Assembly: GCA_947172645.1 (NCBI GenBank)
Contig: CAMWBY010000005.1
Span: forward strand, 124,001-188,000
Length of the DNA stretch: 64,000 nt
Direction of reading: 5' to 3'
From: an uncultured Lachnospiraceae bacterium
GTDB taxonomy: Bacteria > Bacillota > Clostridia > Lachnospirales > Lachnospiraceae
The notes beneath the pieces were generated by a model, which was not told the origin of the DNA, searched no databases, and worked only from the letters and a program-made list of their open reading frames with translations. Each line of letters starts with the position of its first letter. The stretch's first letter is position 1. Shown here in pieces: positions 7,686 to 16,327 of the stretch. The translations under genes and the position numbers were made by a program.

Positions 7686-8951
7686 TCATCCCGGCTCCGA
7701 AATGCGGCTGACGCCTACATAGATTTCGGAAATCTTATACCATGTAGGATAATCTACAATACCGGATTGGGGCAGGTTGAAAATGCGCTGGAAGGCGCGT
7801 ACCGCATTGGCAGTGTTGTTGCCATAGATTCCGTCTGCCGTGATACGGGGAATGGCAGGGTAATTCTGCGCAATGCGGTTAAGCTGCTGCTGAATCTGCA
7901 GTACTTTGTCACCGGAAGAACCCACATTCAGGTTGTAGCCGGGCCATGAAGACGGAACGCCGGACACGGCGACTGCTGTGTTGATATACATGTCGCTGCC
8001 ATAGTAGTAGCGGATAATTTCTATGGGAGTGTAGCCTTCGTCACCCAAGTATTTGGAGCCCCACTGGCTTAAGCCGTCGCAGGTCACGTTCCTGCCATCG
8101 CAGTAGGAAGTAAATATGGGCTGACGCACGCCGGGGCGTGAGAGGTAGTTGGCGAAGATGGAGTCCACCAGTCTGTCTACATTGGAGTAGATATTCCGGC
8201 CGCGTATCCATTTCTGGTCGTAGGCGGTGGAAGAAGTGATGGTGAAATTATAGCCTTTGTTCCGATACCACTCCGTATATACTCTGTTCAACGTAAAGGA
8301 CATGATAGCCAGTGTGTTGGCGTAGATAGCGCTTTCCGGCCAGGTGGCATAGATTTCGGAAGAAACCACGTTCTTGATATAATCCCGGTATCTGACATAA
8401 TAGTTTGAAGCGGTGTAGTCGGAGGGGACGCCGTCGTGGACGATAACGTATTCCGGGATGACCACACGGCTTAAGACGATTTCGCCGGATTCGTCCATTG
8501 GCTTGATTTCATCCTCCGGAATTTTGGGCGGATAATCGCCGTACAGCGTATGGTCGGGTATGACGATGGTTTCCTCCGGTTCCTGGGATATTTCCGTGGG
8601 AATCATCTCGATATTCTGCACGGCTGTCACGTCGGGAAGTACCTCCACGCCGGAGACTGTCACCGGCTCATATCCGGGCGCGGTAATGTTTAATGTGTAT
8701 TCCGCATAGGGCATGGGCGAGTTGGGCGTCAGGCTGTATTCAAGGGGCGGGGCGCTTAAGGATACGGTGTCTGTCTGCCCGGACGAATCAGTCGTAAGGG
8801 TTTCCAACGTGCTGTCCGGCTCTCCGGTGTATGAAATGGTTATGTTAGCGTTCTGGATTGGTATCAGCCCTACATTGGCAGTTACATTAATCTGTAGCAT
8901 ACCAAGCCCGGGGTTTTCGGACTGTGTGCTTCTTAAAATAGGCTCTTCCAT
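7686..8951 (-). CDS. SpoIID-like and peptidoglycan-binding protein, short paralogue
   Basis: A 421-residue protein in three parts. An N-terminal beta-sandwich-like part (1-130) has two carboxypeptidase-regulatory-type or Ig-like modules. A middle SpoIID/LytB-like domain (about 170-330) holds YIKNVVSSEIYATWPESAIYAN and a GLSQWG motif. A C-terminal PG_binding_1 domain (about 345-415) holds ADGIYGNNTANAVRAFQ. SpoIID-type domains cut or activate cutting of peptidoglycan glycan strands in sporulation. No signal peptide is present, as in the longer paralogue at 31878. The start at 8951 is set by GGAGG six nt upstream. A SigK-type promoter precedes it, so expression in the mother cell and a place in coat or cortex is inferred. 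Confidence 0.8.
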   Translation of the reverse strand: MEEPILRSTQSENPGLGMLQINVTANVGLIPIQNANITISYTGEPDSTLETLTTDSSGQTDTVSLSAPPLEYSLTPNSPMPYAEYTLNITAPGYEPVTVSGVEVLPDVTAVQNIEMIPTEISQEPEETIVIPDHTLYGDYPPKIPEDEIKPMDESGEIVLSRVVIPEYVIVHDGVPSDYTASNYYVRYRDYIKNVVSSEIYATWPESAIYANTLAIMSFTLNRVYTEWYRNKGYNFTITSSTAYDQKWIRGRNIYSNVDRLVDSIFANYLSRPGVRQPIFTSYCDGRNVTCDGLSQWGSKYLGDEGYTPIEIIRYYYGSDMYINTAVAVSGVPSSWPGYNLNVGSSGDKVLQIQQQLNRIAQNYPAIPRITADGIYGNNTANAVRAFQRIFNLPQSGIVDYPTWYKISEIYVGVSRISEPG

Positions 8952-9019
8952 AAAAATCCTCCATTCTTGCTGCGTATAGAAAACAGAATATATTGTTTTT
9001 TGCATGGGTCTCTTCTTAA

Positions 9020-9050
9020 TATCATATGCCATATAGGAAAAGTAGGTTAC
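9020..9050 (-). promoter_or_regulatory. SigK-type promoter before SpoIID-like gene
   Basis: On the minus strand the order is GTAAC, 17 bp, CATATGATA. This matches the late mother-cell SigK consensus AC-N16/17-CATANNNTA and gives a start near 9013, about 60 nt before the coding start. The paralogue at 31878 has the same elements with the same spacing, which makes chance less likely. Confidence 0.6.
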
Positions 9051-9235
9051 AACCTGCGCGGTTAGACCGCTACTCGGGATTTATCCTTACAACTAGACAA
9101 GTGAATATGCCAGTTACTTAATATTCGTTGCACTAGTACATATAAATGCATTAAAGGTTGCGCTGTCCGGTTCATAGATGGTAAAATGAAACCGTGGCAG
9201 TATGCAAAGACGGAAGAGAAAGGTAAACCGGAAGC

Positions 9236-12200
9236 GTGAGACAGGCAGTACAAGAGATATTAAACGGCAAATTTAATTTTGACAGAGGTTCTTTGGACTT
9301 TTCCTGCGAGTCCGTCGAGCTGTCGCTTCATGCCGACGAGACGGCGGAAGGCTCTTTTAAGGTGTTTGGCCCGGAGGGAAGCGTGACGGAAGGGTATGTG
9401 GTGTCCTCCGACTTGCGTATGGAGTGCTTGACGAAGGAGTTTCGCGGCAGAGAGGACGATATCCATTACCAGTTTCATGCCGGCGGGATGGAAGCTGGGG
9501 AAGAAGTCCATGGCAGTTTCAGTGTGATATCGAATCAGGGGGAGTACTGTATTCCCTTTTCTGTGTCTGTGGAGCCGGAGATAATAGATTCCAGTCTTGG
9601 AAATATCAAGAATCTGTTCCATTTTACAAATCTGGCCAGAAGCAATTGGGAAGAGGCGGTAAACCTCTTTTATTCTGATGGATTTGAGGCGGTGTTCTCG
9701 AGCCACGACAGGCATTATTACGCTACATACAAGGGACTTTCCGCGGTCAAAGGCAACGAACATAATGTGGAAGAATTCCTGCTTGAGATAAATAAGAAAA
9801 AACCCGTGGAGTATATACCGGAGGAGGCGGAAATTAAGATTGAAGACCCTCTGGAGACGACCCGTTATGCGCTTGTGGTCAATCGGAACGGATGGGGCTA
9901 CACCCGTCTCCAGGTCCGGGCGGAAGGGGAGTTCTTGCGTGTGGAGGAAAACACGGTGTCGGACGCCTCTTTTCTGGGGAATATTTACAGGCTGTATTAT
10001 TATGTGGAGCATGAGAAGCTTCATGCAGGCAATAATTATGGCTGCATCGTGCTGATGCAGGAAAATAAGGAAATTCGGATTCCCATCACGGTCGCGCTGC
10101 ATTTGTCCGGGCGCAAAGCGCTCGGAATCCATCGGGAAAAAAGGCAGCTTACGGTACAGATGATGGAATATTACCAGGCTTTCCGTGTCAAGAAAATCAG
10201 CACTACAACCTGGATGACGGAGACCACGAAGCTGCTTGCCCGTCTGATAGAGCTTGACGATAAGGATATCACGTTGAAATTGTTCCAAGCGCAGATTCTT
10301 CTGACGGAGGAGCGGTACAACGAGGCGAAATGGATGATAGAGAAACATGAGCCGCAGGTGCTTGCCAGACGGGCCGACTGCCCGGAATTGTGGTGCTATT
10401 ATCTGTATTTGACGACACTCTACAGCGGGGATGACCGGTATGTGGACAATGTGGCGGCGGAAGTGGAAGAAGTCTACGACCGCAACAGAGGAAACTGGAG
10501 GATTGCATGGCTGCTTTTGTATCTGTCTGAAGAATATGTAAGGAATGCTTCCAGGAAGTGGGAACTTCTGGAGGAATTATTCAGATACCAGTGCACCTCT
10601 CCGGTCATTTATATCGAAGCATGGCATCTGATTTGCATGAATCCGGCGATGCTGTTAAAGCTGGATGAATTTGAACAGCAGATTCTCTATTACGCGGTCA
10701 GAAAGGATCTGATGAAAGAAGAGGTCATCTTACAGACGGTGTATCTGGCGCAAAAGCAGAAGGCTTATTCGGATGGCGTCTTTCGTATCCTGGCCAAGTT
10801 ATATGAGAAAGAGCAGAGGGAAGACGTCCTTCACGCCCTGTGTACGCTTCTGATTAAAGGAAACCGTTACGGGGAGGCATATTATAAATGGTATCTTGCC
10901 GGGGTGGAGCAGAATCTGAGGATTACCAGGCTGTATGAATATTATATGATGTCTGTTTCCCTGGATTATGACGGGCCGTTGCCGAAGATGGCGCTGATGT
11001 ATTTTGCTTACCAGAGCGACTTGCATTACGAGATTACGGCATACTTGTATGCCTATGTCTATCGTCATCGGGAGGAAATGACAGAGATTTATGTAAACTA
11101 TGCCGCGGCCATGGAGCGTTTTGTGGTCGAACAGATACGGAGGGGTAGAATCAACAAAAACCTGGCCTATCTGTACCGCAACCTGGTGAGCCTGCCTATG
11201 ATTGATGAGGAGAGCGCCAGGCAGTTGATTGCCATTCTTTTTACGAGGGAGGTCAGGGTGGATTCCGACAAGATAAAGGAGGCCATCCTCGTATATCCTT
11301 ACGGCACACGGGAAGACGTCTATCCCGTGGTGGCGGGCAGGGCCCAGGTTCCGGTCTATGATTCAGACTGTAAGATACTTCTTGGCGACGGGGAAGGCAA
11401 CCGGTATACGGTGAGCGTGGACTATGAAGCCAAACAGCTTTTGGGGCCGAGGAAGCTGTCGCTTATGGCTGCTCCTTTTGTACGGGACGATTTTGGTTAT
11501 GCGGTCTATGCCTGCTTCGAATATCAGAATACTTTTGCCGTGCTTGACGAGAATGCAGACCTTTTCCTGTTTCTTACGAAATCAGACAGGATTGTAGAAC
11601 ATGTCAAACAGGAAATCCGTATGATGCTTGTCCATTTTTATTATGAAAAAGACAGAATGCGGGAGTTGGATGAGTTTTTGCTTGGGCTTGCACCGGACGA
11701 TGTGGCGAAGCGCGACAGGAAAGAAATCATACGGTACATGGTTATTCGGGGTATGTACGCGGAGGCCTATGAATGGGTGCGGCGTTATGGGCCTCACGGG
11801 GTGGACGCCAAGATTCTGGTAAAGATGTGCAGCAGATTGCTTGACGAGGAGCAGCCGGAAGGCGACACAATTATGACAGGTGTACTGCGATACGTTGTAA
11901 GGAAAGGAAAATACGACGAAAATGTGTTGAATTATCTGATTCGTTATTACTTCGGCGGTATTCAGGATACACGGGATGTGTGGAAAACGGCGATGGATTT
12001 CGGAATGGATACTTACGCGCTCTGTGAGCGAATGTTAGTACAGATGCTTTATACGGGAACGGATGTGGCAGAGAAGAGTGAGATTTTCCGCACATACTGT
12101 AAAGGCGTAGGCAATGACGAGCTGATGGCGGCATATCTGTCCCAATGCTGTTATAACTATGCCGTAGGGGAACAGATTATGGAGTCTTATGTCTTCCGGG

Positions 12201-12802
12201 GCGTGCTGCGGCTGTACCAGGATGAAGTGCCTTTGCATCTTGTGTGCCGGATTGCTTTCTTGCTGTATTATGCACAGAACAGGAAAGAGCAGGACGATGT
12301 GGTGAGGCGGACATGCTGCGATTTCCTTCACCAGCTTCTGGACGAACAGATTGTCCTTCCGGTGTACAAAGAGTATCAGGGATTTATCCCCCAATTGGAC
12401 GTATACCAGGACAAGACGATGGTGGAATACCGGTCCAGGCCTGGCAGCAGGGTAGTCATCCATTATCTGATACAGGATGGCAGCGGCGAGGAAAAAGAGT
12501 ACTGCAAGGAAGAAATGAAAGATATGTTTGCGGGTATTTGCGTCAAGGAATTTATCCTTTTTTTCGGCGAACGGCTGCAGTTTTATATTACGGAGGAATG
12601 GGAAGGCGAAGAGAGGATGGTAAAGAGCGGCACAATCAATAAGAGCGATATGGGACAGGAGAGCTTTGAAAGCCGTTTTACCATTCTCAACGATATTATG
12701 ATTGGGGAGACGCTGCAGGACTATGATGCGGTGGACGACCTGCTTCGGGAATATTACAAGAAAGAGTATATGGTCGGCAGTCTGTTCAGAATGCGCCAGT
12801 AG
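9236..12802 (+). CDS. DUF5717-family giant protein
   Basis: A 1188-residue protein of a family that I know only from Lachnospiraceae-type genomes (DUF5717); no function is established. The N-terminal 310 residues look like two beta-sandwich modules (for example GSFSVISNQGEYCIPFSVSVEP). The central and C-terminal 800 residues are rich in Tyr, Leu and paired helices with TPR/HAT-like spacing (LIKGNRYGEAYYKWYLAG, MYAEAYEWVRRYG). No signal peptide or membrane segment is seen, so it should be cytosolic. It starts the operon with DUF5716, a TPR-like protein and a membrane coiled-coil protein. The start is a GTG with a modest ribosome site. A scaffold or assembly role is inferred only. Confidence 0.8.
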   Translation: MRQAVQEILNGKFNFDRGSLDFSCESVELSLHADETAEGSFKVFGPEGSVTEGYVVSSDLRMECLTKEFRGREDDIHYQFHAGGMEAGEEVHGSFSVISNQGEYCIPFSVSVEPEIIDSSLGNIKNLFHFTNLARSNWEEAVNLFYSDGFEAVFSSHDRHYYATYKGLSAVKGNEHNVEEFLLEINKKKPVEYIPEEAEIKIEDPLETTRYALVVNRNGWGYTRLQVRAEGEFLRVEENTVSDASFLGNIYRLYYYVEHEKLHAGNNYGCIVLMQENKEIRIPITVALHLSGRKALGIHREKRQLTVQMMEYYQAFRVKKISTTTWMTETTKLLARLIELDDKDITLKLFQAQILLTEERYNEAKWMIEKHEPQVLARRADCPELWCYYLYLTTLYSGDDRYVDNVAAEVEEVYDRNRGNWRIAWLLLYLSEEYVRNASRKWELLEELFRYQCTSPVIYIEAWHLICMNPAMLLKLDEFEQQILYYAVRKDLMKEEVILQTVYLAQKQKAYSDGVFRILAKLYEKEQREDVLHALCTLLIKGNRYGEAYYKWYLAGVEQNLRITRLYEYYMMSVSLDYDGPLPKMALMYFAYQSDLHYEITAYLYAYVYRHREEMTEIYVNYAAAMERFVVEQIRRGRINKNLAYLYRNLVSLPMIDEESARQLIAILFTREVRVDSDKIKEAILVYPYGTREDVYPVVAGRAQVPVYDSDCKILLGDGEGNRYTVSVDYEAKQLLGPRKLSLMAAPFVRDDFGYAVYACFEYQNTFAVLDENADLFLFLTKSDRIVEHVKQEIRMMLVHFYYEKDRMRELDEFLLGLAPDDVAKRDRKEIIRYMVIRGMYAEAYEWVRRYGPHGVDAKILVKMCSRLLDEEQPEGDTIMTGVLRYVVRKGKYDENVLNYLIRYYFGGIQDTRDVWKTAMDFGMDTYALCERMLVQMLYTGTDVAEKSEIFRTYCKGVGNDELMAAYLSQCCYNYAVGEQIMESYVFRGVLRLYQDEVPLHLVCRIAFLLYYAQNRKEQDDVVRRTCCDFLHQLLDEQIVLPVYKEYQGFIPQLDVYQDKTMVEYRSRPGSRVVIHYLIQDGSGEEKEYCKEEMKDMFAGICVKEFILFFGERLQFYITEEWEGEERMVKSGTINKSDMGQESFESRFTILNDIMIGETLQDYDAVDDLLREYYKKEYMVGSLFRMRQ

Positions 12803-12821
12803 AAGACTGGCAAAGGTTACA

Positions 12822-12839
12822 GACTCCGAGAGTACATTA
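12822..12839 (+). repeat. Dispersed leader motif, copy 1
   Basis: GACTCCGAGAGTACATTA begins 37 nt before the start codon of the DUF5716 gene. Four more copies with consensus GATTCCGAGAGTRCATA occur at 26378, 28688, 35887 and 36448, each 38-41 or 37 nt before a start codon. Confidence 0.75.
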
Positions 12840-12858
12840 AGATAATCCGGGAGGCATT

Positions 12859-14175
12859 ATGTTCTTAGAGCGCAGAGAAGAGAACAAATTGCATAAAGGG
12901 AGTGTGTTAGTAGGCTATGATTTAGGGAAGCAATATTCCCAGATTAGTTATTGTATCTATGGACAGGAAGATGTGGATACGGTGGCGACCGTGGTTGGGA
13001 CGAAGCAGTACAATATTCCTATGATGTTATGTAAACGTGTGGGCGTGAACCAGTGGTTTTATGGGAAGGACGCCGTAAAGTATGCCGGGGAAGAGGGGAT
13101 GCTTCCGGTGGAGGATATTCTGACCCTTGCGAAGGAGGGCGACAGGATTGACTTGGACGGAGAATCCTACGACCCTGTGGCGTTGCTTGCGCTGTTCCTG
13201 AAACGCAGCATGACCTTGATGAATTTCATAGCGACGGTGGAGAAGATTGACGCCATTATGTTTACAGTGGATGAACTGGATGATAGAATGGTGGAGGTTC
13301 TTGCACAGGCGTCGGCGAACCTGGGGCTTAGGACAGAACATATTTATTTCCAGAGCCACACAGAAAGCTTTTATTCATTCGTTCTCCATCAACCTCAGGA
13401 ATTGTGGAATTATCAGGTGATTGTCTGTGAGCATGACGGTATGAGGCTGAAAACTTACCGTATGGAATGCAATAAACGGACGACGCCCATCGTGGTTTTA
13501 ATTGAGGAGCAGGTTTATGAGACGCTTGTTATTCCGGATGAGGAAGAAGAGGAGGAGATTAAAAAGGACGCTTACCGGTTGGCGGACGAGAGGTTTTTGG
13601 GTATTTTGCAGCAGATGTGCGAGGGGAGGATTGTTTCCACGGCATACCTGTTAGGGGACGGTTTTCGTGGCGAATGGGATGAACAATCGATAAAATTTCT
13701 CTGCGCCAGTAGGAGAGTTTTTCGCGGAAACAACCTTTTTAGCAGGGGTGCATGCTATGGATTGTTGGAAAAACTGGAACCGAGCGATATCGGAAAACAG
13801 CATGTTTTCCTTGGAAAAGATAAATTGAAGTCGAACATCGGCATGAATGTGCTGCGGCAGGGAAAGGAATCCTACTATGCGCTGTTAGATGCGGGTGAAA
13901 ATTGGTACGAGGTCAGGAAAGAATGCGAGATACTTCTCACGGGCGGGCGTGAACTGGAATTTGTGGTTACGCCGTTGACGGGTAAGAATATAGAGAAAAA
14001 GACGGTTACGCTTGCAGGAAGCCATCGGGATGATGCACCGTTCACGAGATACCGGTTGGAGATGTCGATGAGTACGCCTCAGACTGTCCAGGTAAAAGTG
14101 TCTGACCTGGGGTTCGGGGAACTGTTTCCCACAGGCGGACAGGTATGGAAACAGTCTTTCAAGGTGCCGCATTAG
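12859..14175 (+). CDS. DUF5716-family protein with actin/Hsp70-like N-terminus
   Basis: A 438-residue protein. Residues 17-33 (SVLVGYDLGKQYSQISY) resemble the phosphate-1 loop of the ASKHA superfamily (actin, Hsp70, MreB), and the following TVVGTKQYNIPMML resembles the Hsp70 strand where a client-side loop begins. A later GDGFRGEWDEQSIKFLC segment is like the region after phosphate-2. The full set of nucleotide-binding residues is not clear, so it may be a degenerate ATPase. The family is unassigned (DUF5716) and found next to DUF5717 here, 56 nt downstream. The C-terminal 90 residues are beta-rich. GGGAGG lies 6 nt before the ATG, and a dispersed leader motif precedes it. Confidence 0.75.
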   Translation: MFLERREENKLHKGSVLVGYDLGKQYSQISYCIYGQEDVDTVATVVGTKQYNIPMMLCKRVGVNQWFYGKDAVKYAGEEGMLPVEDILTLAKEGDRIDLDGESYDPVALLALFLKRSMTLMNFIATVEKIDAIMFTVDELDDRMVEVLAQASANLGLRTEHIYFQSHTESFYSFVLHQPQELWNYQVIVCEHDGMRLKTYRMECNKRTTPIVVLIEEQVYETLVIPDEEEEEEIKKDAYRLADERFLGILQQMCEGRIVSTAYLLGDGFRGEWDEQSIKFLCASRRVFRGNNLFSRGACYGLLEKLEPSDIGKQHVFLGKDKLKSNIGMNVLRQGKESYYALLDAGENWYEVRKECEILLTGGRELEFVVTPLTGKNIEKKTVTLAGSHRDDAPFTRYRLEMSMSTPQTVQVKVSDLGFGELFPTGGQVWKQSFKVPH

Positions 14176-14193
14176 TTTATTATAGGAGTGGAC

Positions 14194-15036
14194 ATGAGCC
14201 AGATTATTATGGGGACAGGCAATTATGCCGCAAAACCTTATTATATGGAAAAATTTTATGTAAACCTATATTCGGTGGAGGAACTGTGCTATCTGTTGGT
14301 GGAGAAGGCGGAACTTCTTGACCAGGATGTGATGCAGCGGGATTTGGTGCAGTGGCTGGATGAACAGTGCGGTTTGAACCAGTTGGCACATGCGCTTTAT
14401 TCTTTACTGAACCAAAATGGTTCCACGGTGGCTTTTGTGGGCACTATATTAGAGTATGTGAATTTATATCCCGCCGGGATAGTGATGCAGACGGAACAGA
14501 CTGTCAAGGGCAACGAAGGGTTAAATCCTTATGAGCGCAGGAAGGCGAAGGCCGATTACATGTTGCAGGGCAGGAAATATTTCATGGCGCTTGGGCAGTA
14601 TCATGGTCTTCTTGCACAGGCGCCGGAATCGGACCAGATATTGCGGGCGAAGATTTTCCACAATATGGGGGTGGCATACGCGGGAATGTTTATGTTCAGA
14701 CAGGCGCAGGAATGTTTTTTGCAGGCATATATGCTTGACAGGGAAGAAGAAAGCCTGATTTTGTATCTGGCGTCCCTGCGTATGAGATGTGAGGATAAAG
14801 ATTATGTTACGTTTATCGGAGAACATCCGCAGTACCATGATGCGTCCCTGAAACTGGAACGGCAGATGGAGCAGGCGGCCGGGCAGTTTGAAGGTTCGCA
14901 GGATAACAGGATGCTTTTTACTTTGCACGTGCTGAAGGAAGAGGAAAGCGGCACGGAGGGCGGCGACGGAAAATATTGTGAAGAAATCAAAAAGCTTACA
15001 GAGGGGTTGAAAGAGCAGTACCGGGAGTTTGTATAG
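14194..15036 (+). CDS. TPR-like helical protein of the DUF5716/5717 operon
   Basis: A 280-residue protein made of helical repeats: AKADYMLQGRKYFMALGQYHGLL, then FHNMGVAYAGMFMFRQAQECFLQAYMLDREEE at about residues 150-185, a clear tetratricopeptide unit. No signal or membrane segment is seen. It probably serves as an adaptor for the neighbouring proteins. AGGAG lies 5 nt before the ATG at 14194, so I prefer this over an in-frame GTG two codons earlier. It follows DUF5716 by 18 nt and ends 35 nt before the next start. No specific function can be given. Confidence 0.75.
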   Translation: MSQIIMGTGNYAAKPYYMEKFYVNLYSVEELCYLLVEKAELLDQDVMQRDLVQWLDEQCGLNQLAHALYSLLNQNGSTVAFVGTILEYVNLYPAGIVMQTEQTVKGNEGLNPYERRKAKADYMLQGRKYFMALGQYHGLLAQAPESDQILRAKIFHNMGVAYAGMFMFRQAQECFLQAYMLDREEESLILYLASLRMRCEDKDYVTFIGEHPQYHDASLKLERQMEQAAGQFEGSQDNRMLFTLHVLKEEESGTEGGDGKYCEEIKKLTEGLKEQYREFV

Positions 15037-15070
15037 GAAGAGGAAGACCGGAATTTACTTGGAGGAAAAG

Positions 15071-16264
15071 ATGGGTTGGTTTAGAAACTTAACTGCGAGG
15101 TTTCGCAGGAGAAATCAGGAAGAATATTACGACAATGACTGGGAGGATGAAGAGGTCGTCCACCAGGTCGATTACACGAATAAAGAACAGAGGCAGGATT
15201 ATGTCAAGAACTGCCTGGAAAGACTGGCGGACGCCACGAAAGAATTGGAGAATCTTACTTTTGAGTACGATATGGTCACTTCTTATCTGAAGGACATGGA
15301 GGAGATTGAGGCGCTCCCGCCGGAGGAGAGCGCGGAGCTACAGGACTGTGCCAAGAGGGTGTCGCTTTTGCAGGACAGCAAAGCCAATTTCATGGAGCGT
15401 CCAAGGCGTATCAGCGATGAGAAGTATCAGCAGATGGAGCGCATTGGCGATGATGTGGAGGAAGGCTACAAGAAGATTACGGAGGCGGAAGATTACCAGA
15501 AGTTGATTAAGCAGGATTTAACCCGGTTGGACGGAGAGCGCCATGCTTATCAGTACCGGAAGAATGAGGTGATGGGCATCATAGCCGATACAAGGGGGAT
15601 GGCGATTATCTGTGTGGCGGCCCTTGGGCTGTGCATTTTGCTGCTTGTGCTTTTGCAATTTTTCCTGGATATGGACACGAAGGCGGGATATCTTGTGACG
15701 GCGGCAGCGGCAGCTTTCGCGATTACTATCATTTATGTCAAGCATGTGGAAGCCAGGAAAGAGCTTCATCGCGTGGAGACGGGGATTAACAAGATTATAC
15801 TTCTTCAAAATAAAGTAAAGATTAGGTATGTCAACAATACCAATCTGCTCGACTATCTGTATCTGAAATATGGCGTTACCAGCGCCCAGGAATTGATGAG
15901 TATGTGGGAGAATTATAAGATTGAGCGGAATGAGCGGGAGAAATTCCGCAAGGCGGAGATAGACCTGGATTATAACGAGAGGGAACTGTTACAGATATTG
16001 AAACGATACCAAATCAAGGACCCAGCCGTGTGGCTGCACCAGACGGAGGCGATTCTGGACCACAAGGAGATGGTGGAAATCCGTCACAACCTGATTATCA
16101 GAAGGCAGTCTCTGCGCCGCCGGATGGATTACAATAAGGAAGTGGTGGCAGGCGGTTCCCAGAAGGAGATTAAGGAACTGGTGGAGAGGTATCCGCAGTA
16201 TGCAAAAGAGATTATGGCGGCGGTGGAAGAGTATGAGAAGAAGTTTCCAAACAGCAAAGCATAA
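15071..16264 (+). CDS. Coiled-coil protein with two central membrane segments
   Basis: A 397-residue protein I do not recognise by name. Residues 1-170 are charged and mostly coiled coil, with an acidic YDNDWEDEE patch near 25. Two adjacent membrane segments lie at about 178-225 (MAIICVAALGLCILLLVLLQFF and TAAAAAFAITIIYV). Residues 230-397 are again long coiled coil (ETGINKIILLQNKVKIRY onward). Both long arms would lie in the cytoplasm if the segments form a hairpin. It is the last gene of the DUF5717 operon and could anchor the soluble partners to the membrane; that is inference. GGAGG lies 5 nt before the chosen ATG. Confidence 0.75.
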   Translation: MGWFRNLTARFRRRNQEEYYDNDWEDEEVVHQVDYTNKEQRQDYVKNCLERLADATKELENLTFEYDMVTSYLKDMEEIEALPPEESAELQDCAKRVSLLQDSKANFMERPRRISDEKYQQMERIGDDVEEGYKKITEAEDYQKLIKQDLTRLDGERHAYQYRKNEVMGIIADTRGMAIICVAALGLCILLLVLLQFFLDMDTKAGYLVTAAAAAFAITIIYVKHVEARKELHRVETGINKIILLQNKVKIRYVNNTNLLDYLYLKYGVTSAQELMSMWENYKIERNEREKFRKAEIDLDYNERELLQILKRYQIKDPAVWLHQTEAILDHKEMVEIRHNLIIRRQSLRRRMDYNKEVVAGGSQKEIKELVERYPQYAKEIMAAVEEYEKKFPNSKA

Positions 16265-16327
16265 CTGAAAAAAACTAAGGGATGATATACGAATGTGGAA
16301 AATCTAAATCGGAAGAGAGGATTTTGC

